Shown here piece by piece: positions 24,007 to 32,848 of a DNA stretch of 64,000 nt. Both the position numbers and the translations under genes were made by a program. The first letter of the stretch is position 1; each line of letters opens with the position of its first letter. Below the pieces are notes generated by a model, which was not told the origin of the DNA, did not search any database, and saw nothing but the letters and a program-made list of their open reading frames with translations. The DNA lies in NCBI RefSeq assembly GCF_012641405.1, contig NZ_JABAII010000026.1, forward strand, positions 18,176 to 82,175, written 5' to 3'. The stretch comes from Rhizobium sp. P40RR-XXII (lineage in GTDB: Bacteria; Pseudomonadota; Alphaproteobacteria; Rhizobiales; Rhizobiaceae).

Positions 24007-27000
24007 TCAGTGCGCCTCATCCCAATTGTGGGCAGCGCGCGCGTCGACTTTCAGCGGCACCGCCATGTCGACCGCCGGCATGGCGGCATTTTCCATGACC
24101 GAGACGATGATTGGCGTTGTCCGCTCGACATCGGCATCCTCGACTTCGAAAATCAGTTCGTCATGCACCTGCAAGAGCATGCGCACGCGATCGCCAAGTC
24201 CAGCGGCGGCCAGCGCCGGTTCCATCTTGATCATGGCGCGGCGGATGACATCGGCGGCCGATCCCTGGATTGGCGCATTGATCGAGGCGCGCTCGTTGAA
24301 GGCACGGACGGAGGGATTGGAGGAACGGATTTCCGGAAAATGGATGCGGCGACCGAAGATGGTCTCGACATAGCCCTTATCGCGCGCTGCCTGCTTGGCG
24401 CCTTCCATGTAATCGCGGATGCCGGGGAAGCGCTCGAAATACTTCTTGATGTAATCGCCTGCTTCCGATCGCTCGATGGAGAGCTGGTTGGCGAGGCCGA
24501 AGGCGGAGATGCCGTAGATGATACCGAAGTTGATCGCCTTGGCGCGGCGGCGCACCTCGCTAGGCATGCCATCTACCGGCACGCCGAACATTTCGGATGC
24601 GGTCATCGCGTGAATATCGATGCTATCTTCGAAGGCCTGCTTGAGCTGCGGGATATCGGCGACATGCGCCAGCACGCGCAGTTCGATCTGGCTGTAATCA
24701 GCTGAGACGAGCTTGTGGCCCGGCGTCGAAATGAAGGCGGTGCGGATCTTGCGGCCTTCCGCTGTGCGCACCGGGATATTCTGCAGGTTCGGCTCGGAGG
24801 ACGACAGGCGTCCCGTTGTGGTCGAGGCCAGCGAATAGGAGGTGTGAACGCGCTTTGTCTCAGGATGGACGTAGCTCGGCAGGGCATCCGTATAGGTGGA
24901 TTTCAGCTTGGTGAGCTGTCGCCAGTCGACGATCTTGCGCGGCAGTTCGAAGCCGGCGGCCGCCAGATCCTCCAGCACCTGCGCCGAGGTCGACCATTGC
25001 CCGGTCTTGGTCTTGCTACCGCCTGATAATCCCATCTTGCCGAAGAGGATATCGCCGAGCTGTTTCGGTGAGCCGATGTTGAAGCGTTCGCCGGCCAGCG
25101 TATAAATCTCGTCTTCCAGCCGAGCGGCGCCCTGCGCCAGCTCACCGGAAAGGCGAGAGAGGATCTGCCGGTCGATCGTGATGCCGCGCTCCTCCATATG
25201 GGCAAGCACCGGCACCAGAGGCCGTTCCAACCGCTCGTAGACGACTGAGAGTTTTTCTGCCGCAAGTCGTGGTTTCAGCACCAGCCAGAGACGCAGCGTG
25301 ACATCCGCATCTTCGGCGGCATAGGCGGTGGCGCGGTCGATATCGACGAGATCGAAGGTGACGTTGGATTTGCCGCTGCCGGCCACATCCTTGTAGGCGA
25401 TCGGCTTGTGGCCGAGCCAGCGCTCGGAGAGACTGTCCATGCCGTGCGTGGCGTTGGAGCCGCCATCGAGCACATAGGACAGGAGCATCGTGTCATCGAA
25501 CGAGCGCGTCTCGATGCCATAGCGCTTCATCAGCAGATAGTCGTATTTGAGGTTCTGCGCAATCTTCAGGATGGAGGCATCCTCGAGCAGATCCTTCAGG
25601 CGAGCCAGCGCATCGCGAAGCGGAATCTGGTTGTCCGCCAGTCCGCCGCCGAGCAGATCGCCGACCCCGGTCTTGTGGCTGAGGGGGACATAGGCCGCGC
25701 GAATGGTAGCGCCGGTGGGATCGTTGCGGTTGTCCGCGATCGCCAGCGAAAAGCCGACGATTTCCGCCTGCATGACATCGAGCGACGTCGTCTCGGTATC
25801 GAAGGCGACGATGCCGGTCTCGCGCGCATCGGCGATCCATTGATCGAGGACGGCGATATCGCGAATAGTCACATATTTCGAATGATCGAACGGCGCGTTC
25901 GCGAAACTCGCCGCGCGGGCCTTGGCAAGGTCTTCGGGTTCAGCCGTGCTTTCGGATGCCAGCCGCGCCTTGGCGGATGGCGCCGGGACGGTGGCGCCTT
26001 CGGCCTCGACCGTGCTGCCGGCGACAAGGTCGACATTCTCGCCGACATCGAGATCGGGGCCATGGGCGGCTTCGCCCCATTCGATCTTGACGACGGACGG
26101 CTCGATCACTGCTGCATCGCAGTCGCAGGCCTCCGCCACGCGCCGCGTCAGCGTGGTGAATTCCATGGTCTTCAGGAAGCCGATCAGCTTCGGGCCGTCC
26201 TGGGGTTCCAGCATCAGGGTATCAAGCGACAATTCCAGCGGCACATCGGTTCTAAGCGTCACCAGCTGGCGGGAAATGCGGGCAAGCTCGGCATTGGCGA
26301 TGATGTTTTCACGGCGCTTCTGCTGCTTGATCTCGCCGGCGCGGGCGAGCAGCGTGTCAAGATCGCCAAACTCCTCCAGAAGCTGCGCTGCCGTCTTCGG
26401 GCCGATGCCGGGAATGCCGGGGACATTATCGACGGAGTCGCCGGTCATCGCCTGCAGGTCGATCATCTTGTCCGGCGGCACGCCCCATTTCTCGACGACA
26501 TCGGGAATGCCGATCTGCTTGTCCTTCATGCTGTCATACATGTGGACCATGGGCGTGACGAGCTGCATCAGGTCCTTGTCGGACGAGATGATCGTCACGT
26601 CGGCGCCGGTCGCCTCGGCCTGACGGGCATAGGTGGCAATGATATCGTCCGCCTCGAAGCCGTCGGTCTCGATGCAGGGCAGGTTGAAGGCGCGGGTCGC
26701 CTCGCGGATAAGGCCGAATTGCGGGATCAGCTCCTCCGGCGGCGCCGAGCGATTGGCCTTGTATTCGGGGAAGATATCCTTGCGGAAGGTCTTCGACGAG
26801 TAGTCGAAGATCACGGCGAAATGCGTCGGCGTTACACCCACGGAGGTATCGCGCGCCGAGGTCAGCAGCTTCCACAACATATTGCAGAAACCGGAGACGG
26901 CGCCGACGGGCAATCCGTCGGACTTTCGCGTCAGCGGCGGCAGGGCATGAAAGGCCCGGAAAATGAAACCGGAGCCGTCGACGAGGAAAAGATGATCACC

Positions 27001-27009
27001 TTTTTTCAT
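24007..27009 (-). CDS. polA: DNA polymerase I
   Basis: This 1000-aa enzyme fills gaps and removes RNA primers. An N-terminal 5'-nuclease domain (LFLVDGSGFIFRAFHALPP, GFEADDIIATYARQAE, MTGDSVDNVPGIPGIGPKTA) spans about residues 1-300. The middle 3'-5' exonuclease domain keeps its acidic site (VAFDTETTSLD), so proofreading is likely intact. The C-terminal polymerase domain has DYSQIELRVLAH (motif A), RRAKAINFGIIYGIS (O-helix) and VHDELIFEV (motif C). The ATG at 27009 (MKKGDHLFLVDG) is chosen over a non-ATG start ten codons upstream. Confidence 0.97.
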   Translation of the reverse strand: MKKGDHLFLVDGSGFIFRAFHALPPLTRKSDGLPVGAVSGFCNMLWKLLTSARDTSVGVTPTHFAVIFDYSSKTFRKDIFPEYKANRSAPPEELIPQFGLIREATRAFNLPCIETDGFEADDIIATYARQAEATGADVTIISSDKDLMQLVTPMVHMYDSMKDKQIGIPDVVEKWGVPPDKMIDLQAMTGDSVDNVPGIPGIGPKTAAQLLEEFGDLDTLLARAGEIKQQKRRENIIANAELARISRQLVTLRTDVPLELSLDTLMLEPQDGPKLIGFLKTMEFTTLTRRVAEACDCDAAVIEPSVVKIEWGEAAHGPDLDVGENVDLVAGSTVEAEGATVPAPSAKARLASESTAEPEDLAKARAASFANAPFDHSKYVTIRDIAVLDQWIADARETGIVAFDTETTSLDVMQAEIVGFSLAIADNRNDPTGATIRAAYVPLSHKTGVGDLLGGGLADNQIPLRDALARLKDLLEDASILKIAQNLKYDYLLMKRYGIETRSFDDTMLLSYVLDGGSNATHGMDSLSERWLGHKPIAYKDVAGSGKSNVTFDLVDIDRATAYAAEDADVTLRLWLVLKPRLAAEKLSVVYERLERPLVPVLAHMEERGITIDRQILSRLSGELAQGAARLEDEIYTLAGERFNIGSPKQLGDILFGKMGLSGGSKTKTGQWSTSAQVLEDLAAAGFELPRKIVDWRQLTKLKSTYTDALPSYVHPETKRVHTSYSLASTTTGRLSSSEPNLQNIPVRTAEGRKIRTAFISTPGHKLVSADYSQIELRVLAHVADIPQLKQAFEDSIDIHAMTASEMFGVPVDGMPSEVRRRAKAINFGIIYGISAFGLANQLSIERSEAGDYIKKYFERFPGIRDYMEGAKQAARDKGYVETIFGRRIHFPEIRSSNPSVRAFNERASINAPIQGSAADVIRRAMIKMEPALAAAGLGDRVRMLLQVHDELIFEVEDADVERTTPIIVSVMENAAMPAVDMAVPLKVDARAAHNWDEAH

Positions 27010-27169
27010 GGAAGCATGGATAGCGTGGCGCACTTCCAACGTCCATATAAACTTCTGCTTTTGCAGTCTGTGGAAAGAGCGAAATCTCTCACTGAAACGT
27101 TACTAAATTTTAATCAATCTAATCTGCGTATTCCCTTGAAAAACCACATTCGCAACCTCAAATCATGTT

Positions 27170-27314
27170 CACCGGCGATTGATTTGCCGAGGGTCTGACA
27201 ACCGGCCTGTCCCCCGCCATGTCAGACTTGGACAAAGGCCTATCCCCTCTCCGGGCCTTTGTCCCCCCTTTTTACGAGCCGCCATGGCGAACCTCCAGGC
27301 CATGGCGGCTTTTT
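27170..27314 (+). ncRNA. Alpha-r7-type small RNA (Smr7C-like)
   Basis: Between divergent polA and marR lies about 145 nt with two strong stem-loops. The first pairs GGACAAAGGCC with GGGCCTTTGTCC around 27229-27263. The second is a perfect 10-bp stem ending in a T-run, a Rho-independent terminator on the plus strand. No gene ends here on that strand, so an independent transcript is implied. A possible promoter is CTTGAAA at 27135 with CTCAAAT at 27157. As I recall, the rhizobial alpha-r7 family (134-159 nt, two or three stem-loops) sits between polA and a MarR gene in S. meliloti, which matches; sequence identity was not tested. Confidence 0.6.
27278..27314 (+). terminator. Rho-independent terminator of the polA-marR intergenic sRNA
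   Basis: GCCGCCATGG (27278-27287) pairs perfectly with CCATGGCGGC (27300-27309) across a 12-nt loop, followed at once by TTTTT. There is no T-run on the other strand, so it terminates rightward transcription. Confidence 0.85.
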
Positions 27315-27434
27315 CATGCAAAAAAAATACAACCTCAGGACGTGAAAAAATGCCTGAAGTTGCTGATTTTCGAGCACCTCTACCCAAGAAATTGCCGATT
27401 GTCTTGGTTCTGAATTGTCGGCATATTTGCAATC

Positions 27435-27866
27435 ATGGGATTTAATCGGATGGACTCCGCCGCCTACCTTGCCAGTCAGATGGCAAAGGGATTTGCTCGC
27501 TCGTTACACCAACGCGCGGCGAAACTCGGCTTTTCCCCCGGTCAGTTTCCGATCCTGCTGGAATTGTGGTCCGAAAACGGGCTCACGCAGAAACAATTGC
27601 TGGAACGGGTCGATATCGAGCAGGCGACGATGGCCAATACCCTATCGCGCATGGAGCGCGATGGGCTGGTGGAGCGCCGCCCGCATCCCTCGGACAAGCG
27701 AGCACAACTGATTTTCCTGACAAGCCGGGCGGCCGCGATGGAGGGAGAGGCGATCGAGGCCGCGATGGAAGCGGATACGGAGCTCCTGAAAGATTTTCGC
27801 CATTTCGAGCGCGAGCTTCTGCTGGAATATATCCGGCGCGTCCTGGACAACGCCAGGCAGCTTTAG
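27435..27866 (+). CDS. MarR family transcriptional regulator
   Basis: This 143-aa winged-helix protein has the MarR core: LGFSPGQFPILLELW, GLTQKQLLERVDIEQATMANTLSRMERDGLVERRPHPSDKRAQ (helix-turn-helix and wing with the conserved D-x-R), then a dimerising C-terminal helix. ATG at 27450 (MDSAAY) is an alternative start. It ends 2 bp before the convergent stop of the GGDEF-EAL gene. Its target and ligand are not evident. Confidence 0.88.
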   Translation: MGFNRMDSAAYLASQMAKGFARSLHQRAAKLGFSPGQFPILLELWSENGLTQKQLLERVDIEQATMANTLSRMERDGLVERRPHPSDKRAQLIFLTSRAAAMEGEAIEAAMEADTELLKDFRHFERELLLEYIRRVLDNARQL

Positions 27867-27868
27867 GA

Positions 27869-30205
27869 CTACCCGACCGCCTTATCCAGGATGGGATGGG
27901 GCTGGCTGGGCGCGACATCCGGCTTGCCGAAGAATATCCCTTGAAGCTGCGCGCAACCTTCCTCGATGACGATTCGGCGCTGGGTTTCCGTTTCCACGCC
28001 TTCCGTCACGACGGGCATGTTCAGGCTATGTCCAAGGCCGATGATCGCACGGACGATCGAACGTGCCGCGGGATCGTGTTCGAGGGCACCGGTGAAGCTG
28101 CGATCGACCTTGATCTTATCGAAGGGGAAGGCGCGCAGGTTGCTGAGCGAGGAAAAGCCGGTGCCGAAATCATCCATGACGACGCGGATGCCGAGACGGT
28201 GCAGCCGCTGCAATGTCGCGATGACGGACGTGCGGTCGCGCATCAGGGCCGCCTCGGTGATCTCCAGCTCGAGCCGCCGCGGCTCAAGCCCGGTTTTGCG
28301 CAGAATCCGTTCGATCTGGTCATAGAGGGTGGGGATCATGAATTGCAGCGGCGAGAGGTTGACGGCGATAGTCGCGGGCTCGCTCCAGCGCGTCGCCTCC
28401 TGGCATGCCTGCTGCAGCACCCATTCACCGATCGACACGATCGAACCGCTCTCCTCGGCGATGGGAATGAAGGTCTCCGGATCGATCACGCCACGGTCCG
28501 GGTGCGCCCAGCGCAACAGCGCCTCGTAGCCGCTGACGCTGTCGCTGCCGACATCGTAGATCGGCTGGTATTCCAGAAAGAGCTGCCTGCGAAGAATGGC
28601 CTGGCGCAGATCGTTCTCCAGCTGGCGGCGCGTGCGCACGGCCTTGTCCATTTCGGCATCGAAGAAACAGGCGTGGCCCCGGCCGGCGCGCTTGGCACGA
28701 TAAAGCGCCGTATCCGCGTTGGCATACAGCTGCTCGGCGCTGGCGCCGTCGCGCGGATAGATGGCGATGCCGAGACTGACGCCGACGGCCGTCGGGTCGC
28801 GCGCCGTATCCATCTCCATGGCGAATTCGGCAAGAATGCGCTCGGCAAGACGAGTGGCGCCCACGGGCTGCTGCCGCTTCGGCTGGATGATGGCGAATTC
28901 GTCGCCGCCAAGCCTCGCCACCGTATCGCCCTCTTCGATGATGCGTTGCAGGATGCCGGCGACCTTGCAAAGGATACGATCTCCTTCGGCATGGCCGAAG
29001 ACATCGTTGATCGCCTTGAAGCGATCCAGGTCCAGGCAGAAGATGGCGACTTCGCCGCCTTTGCGATTGGCCATCTGCAGCGCCTGGCGCATGCGCAGGT
29101 CGAACAGCGAGCGATTGGGCAGGTCCGTCAGGATATCGTGATGGGCCAGGTGCTCGATCATCTGCTGCGCCTGACGCCGTTCCGTCAGGTCGCGCACGAC
29201 CAGCACGCTGCATTCATGGCCACGATAGGTGATGGAACGCCGCACTGTTTCGACGGGAATCGATTTGCCACCGCAGCCCGAAAGCGTGGTCTCGAGCGGA
29301 ATGGCGGCTTCGGCATGAGCCTCCATGTCGAGCGTTAGGAAGGCTTCGGGCGCCAGGCCGGTCACTTGCTGGGCTGACCATCCGGAAATGGTAAAGAAGC
29401 GCTCGTTCGCATCGATAATTCTGCCGTCGCGGACAATGAGCAATCCCTCGAGCGAAGCGTTGGCGAAACCACGGAGATCGGTCAGATGACGATCGATGAA
29501 GATCGCGCCGAGAGCGATGAGAATGAGGCCCATCGCGGCAGCCATGACGATGCCGGCAAGGATACTTCGATCGATAGAGACGGCGGTGGCGGCCATATTC
29601 GCTTCGGGGGTCAGCGTCACACCGCTCATCGCAGTGAAATGCAGCGAGCAAATTGCGAGCAGCAGGAGCAAAGCGCCGGCAATGATGCGCCTGACGCCAT
29701 GAAGGCTGCGAAATGCAAGGAAGGCCAGCGACGAGAAAACGGCGCCGACTACAATGGAGATGACGACGCGCTGCAAGTCATAGGAAAGCTGTGCCGAGGC
29801 CTCTATGGCCTGCATGCCGCTGAAGTGCATGGCGCCAATTCCAAATGCCATCAAGAAACCACCGACGGCAAAGGAAACGCCGTTATCCCACTCGAAGGCA
29901 ATGGCGATGGCAAGCCAGGAACCAATGATGGCAAGAACCACTGAAAGCACGGTCAGCGAAAGATCGTAGTAGATGGGAAGGCTGCTCTGATAGGCGAGCA
30001 CGGCGATGAAATGCGTTGCCCATATGCCGACGCCGCTGGCAAAGGCTGCAGCAACAATCCAATAGCGACGATGATGCGACTGGCATTCCTGCGCGCGAGA
30101 GAACAGAAGCATGGTGGCAAGGCTGCCGATGAGGCAAATGATCGCCGCAACGAGAATAAGCCTGAAGTCATGATCGTCACGAATGCATGCAATCACTGAA
30201 AACAT
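27869..30205 (-). CDS. Membrane c-di-GMP enzyme: MHYT-PAS-GGDEF-EAL
   Basis: This 778-aa protein has an N-terminal seven-helix MHYT sensor (His-containing repeats ATHFIAV, AMHFSGM and SLHFTAM, about residues 10-240). A PAS domain follows around 245-360 (DANERFFTISGWSAQQVTG), then GGDEF and EAL. The diguanylate cyclase site RLGGDEF is intact. So is the phosphodiesterase set: YEALLRW, VNLSPLQF, EITEAAL, MDDFGTGFSSL, KVDRSF and VVTEGVE. It is therefore potentially bifunctional in making and degrading cyclic di-GMP. MHYT is proposed to sense gases through bound copper. Confidence 0.93.
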   Translation of the reverse strand: MFSVIACIRDDHDFRLILVAAIICLIGSLATMLLFSRAQECQSHHRRYWIVAAAFASGVGIWATHFIAVLAYQSSLPIYYDLSLTVLSVVLAIIGSWLAIAIAFEWDNGVSFAVGGFLMAFGIGAMHFSGMQAIEASAQLSYDLQRVVISIVVGAVFSSLAFLAFRSLHGVRRIIAGALLLLLAICSLHFTAMSGVTLTPEANMAATAVSIDRSILAGIVMAAAMGLILIALGAIFIDRHLTDLRGFANASLEGLLIVRDGRIIDANERFFTISGWSAQQVTGLAPEAFLTLDMEAHAEAAIPLETTLSGCGGKSIPVETVRRSITYRGHECSVLVVRDLTERRQAQQMIEHLAHHDILTDLPNRSLFDLRMRQALQMANRKGGEVAIFCLDLDRFKAINDVFGHAEGDRILCKVAGILQRIIEEGDTVARLGGDEFAIIQPKRQQPVGATRLAERILAEFAMEMDTARDPTAVGVSLGIAIYPRDGASAEQLYANADTALYRAKRAGRGHACFFDAEMDKAVRTRRQLENDLRQAILRRQLFLEYQPIYDVGSDSVSGYEALLRWAHPDRGVIDPETFIPIAEESGSIVSIGEWVLQQACQEATRWSEPATIAVNLSPLQFMIPTLYDQIERILRKTGLEPRRLELEITEAALMRDRTSVIATLQRLHRLGIRVVMDDFGTGFSSLSNLRAFPFDKIKVDRSFTGALEHDPAARSIVRAIIGLGHSLNMPVVTEGVETETQRRIVIEEGCAQLQGIFFGKPDVAPSQPHPILDKAVG

Positions 30206-30403
30206 TACACGCCTCCAGAATACTCTTCTGGATTGACGTTATTTCCAATACTCTAAAAAACTTGTAAATTACATACGCAACTAATCACATAAAAGCGAAC
30301 CCGACCCAAAGCGGCAAGCTACGGTAAATTTTCAGTTTTAACGCCTCGAAACCGATCGGGCTTTGGTCTATCGTCCCTCCAAATCTCATGTAAGGAGTCG
30401 GAT

Positions 30404-31792
30404 ATGACCGATCTATCGCCCGTTCTCGATCGAGCCGATCAGAACCTCCCCTCCAGCCTGGACAATCTCTTCGAGCTGCTGCGCATCAAGTCCATTTCGA
30501 CGGATCCGGACTACAAGGTAGAGTGCCGCAAGGCGGCGGAATGGCTGGTCGCCTATCTGAACTCGCTAGGCTTTACGGCCTCCGTGCGCGACACGCCCGG
30601 ACATCCGATGGTGGTCGCCCATCACGATGCCGGCGGCGCCGATGCACCGCATGTGCTCTTCTACGGTCACTACGACGTGCAGCCGGTCGATCCGATCGAG
30701 CTCTGGGACAGCGATCCCTTTGCGCCTGAGATCAAGGACATGGGCAATGGCCGCAAGATCCTGACTGGGCGCGGCACGTCCGACGACAAGGGTCAGCTGA
30801 TGACCTTCGTCGAGGCGGTGCGCGCCTATAAGGAAACCAGGGGTACGCTTCCTGTGCGCATCACCATCCTGTTCGAAGGCGAGGAGGAATCCGGTTCGCC
30901 CTCGCTCAAGCCTTTCCTCGAAGCCAACGCCGCCGAGCTGAAGGCGGATTTCGCCCTCGTCTGCGATACCGGCATGTGGGACGGCGAAACGCCGGCGATC
31001 TCCGCCGGCCTGCGCGGACTGGTGGGCGAGGAGATCATCATCACCGCGGCCGACCGCGACCTGCATTCGGGTGTCTTCGGCGGTGCTGCCGCCAATCCGA
31101 TCCATATCCTGACCGATATTCTCGCCGGCCTGCATGACGAGACCGGCGGCGTGACGCTTTCCGGCTTCTATGACGGCGTCGAAGAAACGCCCGCCAATAT
31201 CAAGGCCTCCTGGGAAAAGCTCGGGCTGACAGCCGAAAAATTCCTAGGCGAAGTGGGCCTGTCGATCCCGTCGGGCGAAAAGGGCCGTTCCGTGATGGAG
31301 CTCACCTGGGCGCGGCCGACGGCCGAAGTGAACGGAATTACCGGCGGCTATACCGGCGCCGGCTTCAAGACCGTGATCGCGGCCAAGGCATCGGCGAAGG
31401 TTTCCTTCCGTCTCGTCGGCCAGCAGAACCCGGCGGCGATCCGTGAGAGCTTCCGCGCCTATGTGCGCTCGAAGATCCCGGCGGACTGCTCGGTGGAATT
31501 CCATGAACACGGTGGCTCGCCGGCCATCCAGCTCGCCTATGATTCGCCGGCCCTGACCAAGGCGAAGACGGCGCTGTCCAGCGAATGGCCGAAGCCCGCC
31601 ATCGTCATCGGCATGGGCGGCTCGATCCCGATCGTTGGCGATTTCCAGAAGATGCTCGGCATGGAATCGCTGCTGATCGGCTTCGGACTTTCCGACGACC
31701 GCATTCATTCGCCGAACGAGAAATACGAGCTGCGGTCCTATCACAAGGGCATCCGCTCCTGGATCCGCGTCCTCGACGCGCTCGCCGGATAA
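30404..31792 (+). CDS. M20 family metallodipeptidase
   Basis: This 462-aa cytosolic M20A-type peptidase (carnosinase/DapE-like group) keeps every zinc ligand of the family: LFYGHYDVQP (His, Asp), GRGTSDDKGQL (bridging Asp), FEGEEESGS (catalytic and ligand Glu), VCDTGMWD (Asp) and the C-terminal HSPNEKYEL (His). It probably hydrolyses dipeptides with a free C-terminus. A TAAGGAG ribosome site precedes the ATG. It is divergent from the GGDEF-EAL gene across a 200-bp gap. Confidence 0.92.
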   Translation: MTDLSPVLDRADQNLPSSLDNLFELLRIKSISTDPDYKVECRKAAEWLVAYLNSLGFTASVRDTPGHPMVVAHHDAGGADAPHVLFYGHYDVQPVDPIELWDSDPFAPEIKDMGNGRKILTGRGTSDDKGQLMTFVEAVRAYKETRGTLPVRITILFEGEEESGSPSLKPFLEANAAELKADFALVCDTGMWDGETPAISAGLRGLVGEEIIITAADRDLHSGVFGGAAANPIHILTDILAGLHDETGGVTLSGFYDGVEETPANIKASWEKLGLTAEKFLGEVGLSIPSGEKGRSVMELTWARPTAEVNGITGGYTGAGFKTVIAAKASAKVSFRLVGQQNPAAIRESFRAYVRSKIPADCSVEFHEHGGSPAIQLAYDSPALTKAKTALSSEWPKPAIVIGMGGSIPIVGDFQKMLGMESLLIGFGLSDDRIHSPNEKYELRSYHKGIRSWIRVLDALAG

Positions 31793-31800
31793 GCGATTTG

Positions 31801-31834
31801 CGGGACGCGCCGGTTTCTCCGTGCGTCCCGTATT
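31801..31834 (+). terminator. Hairpin after the M20 dipeptidase
   Basis: CGGGACGC (31801-31808) pairs with GCGTCCCG (31823-31830) across a 14-nt loop, followed by TATTGTT. The T-run is weak, so termination is tentative. Confidence 0.45.
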
Positions 31835-31924
31835 GTTCCCACCTTGACGGCACGGCATGCCGTCATCCGGACAGAGCGGTCATCCTGCCCCGGTGTCATT
31901 TGGCCGAAATCGATGAGATAGGAC

Positions 31925-32848
31925 ATGGGAATCTGGATCGATACCGATATGGGGTTCGATGATATCGCCGCCATCCTGGTGGTCGCGCATTCGGATCTCG
32001 TCATCGACGGCGTTTCGCTTGTCAGCGGCAACGCGCCCCTGTCCCATGTCCAGGCCAATGCGGCGAGCGCGGCCGCCGCCTTCGGCTGGACGTTCCCGAT
32101 CCATACCGGCCGTAAGCTGCCCGTCCTATGCAAGCTGGAAACGGCGCAGAGCATTCTCGGCCAGACCGGCATTCCCACGACAGGCCGAAGCCTGCCGCCG
32201 GCCGATCCGTTGCCGGCAAGCGATGCCTTTAGCGCACTCTGCGACTGGCTTTCCGACGGCAACGGGCCGAAGCGCATTCTGGCGCTCGGGCCGCTGACCA
32301 ACATCGCCGCCATAGCACTGGCACGACCGGATTTCGCCGCCCGCATCGACGAACTGACGTGGATGGGCGGCGGCGTCACCTCGGGCAATCACACGGCATC
32401 GGCGGAATTCAACGCCTATGCCGATCCGGAGGCGCTCGCGATCGTACTCGCACACGGCCTGCCATTGCGCATGATCGATCTCGATATCTGCCGCAAGGTG
32501 CTGGCCTCACCCGCGGATGTCGCCCGCATCCGCGAGATCGCTGGCGCGAAGGCGCAGCTGCTCGGCGATCTGCTGGAGGGCTATGTCAACATCGCCATCA
32601 GCCGCGGCAGGCCGGCCATGGCAATCTACGATCCTACGGCGGCCGCCATTTTCGTGGAGCCGGGGATAGCGACGCTTCGGCATGCCCGGATCGACGCGGA
32701 ATTGTACGGGCAGCATACGCGCGGGCGCACCATCGTCGAAACACGCGCCTCGCATGCTGAGTTCAACGCCCATTTCGCCACCGAAATCGATGCGGAGAAC
32801 GCCCGCCGGATCATATTCGACGCGCTGCTTCGGGAGGCCGGCCGATGA
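31925..32848 (+). CDS. Nucleoside hydrolase (inosine-uridine preferring type)
   Basis: This 307-aa enzyme cleaves the N-glycosidic bond of ribonucleosides to free base and ribose. The N-terminal calcium and ribose-binding Asp cluster reads IDTDMGFDDIAA, a small variant of the canonical DTDPGxDD. LALGPLTNIAAIAL, TWMGGG, NAYADPEALAIVL and YDPTAAA follow as in the family. The conserved C-terminal His expected near GQHTRGRTIVE is present. Its stop overlaps the start of the adenine deaminase gene, so the pair makes sense as a purine salvage operon. Confidence 0.92.
   Translation: MGIWIDTDMGFDDIAAILVVAHSDLVIDGVSLVSGNAPLSHVQANAASAAAAFGWTFPIHTGRKLPVLCKLETAQSILGQTGIPTTGRSLPPADPLPASDAFSALCDWLSDGNGPKRILALGPLTNIAAIALARPDFAARIDELTWMGGGVTSGNHTASAEFNAYADPEALAIVLAHGLPLRMIDLDICRKVLASPADVARIREIAGAKAQLLGDLLEGYVNIAISRGRPAMAIYDPTAAAIFVEPGIATLRHARIDAELYGQHTRGRTIVETRASHAEFNAHFATEIDAENARRIIFDALLREAGR

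Noticed and set aside
25408..27198. About 590-codon plus-strand frame across polA
   Set aside because: It is antisense to polA and extends into the sRNA region; no domain is visible.
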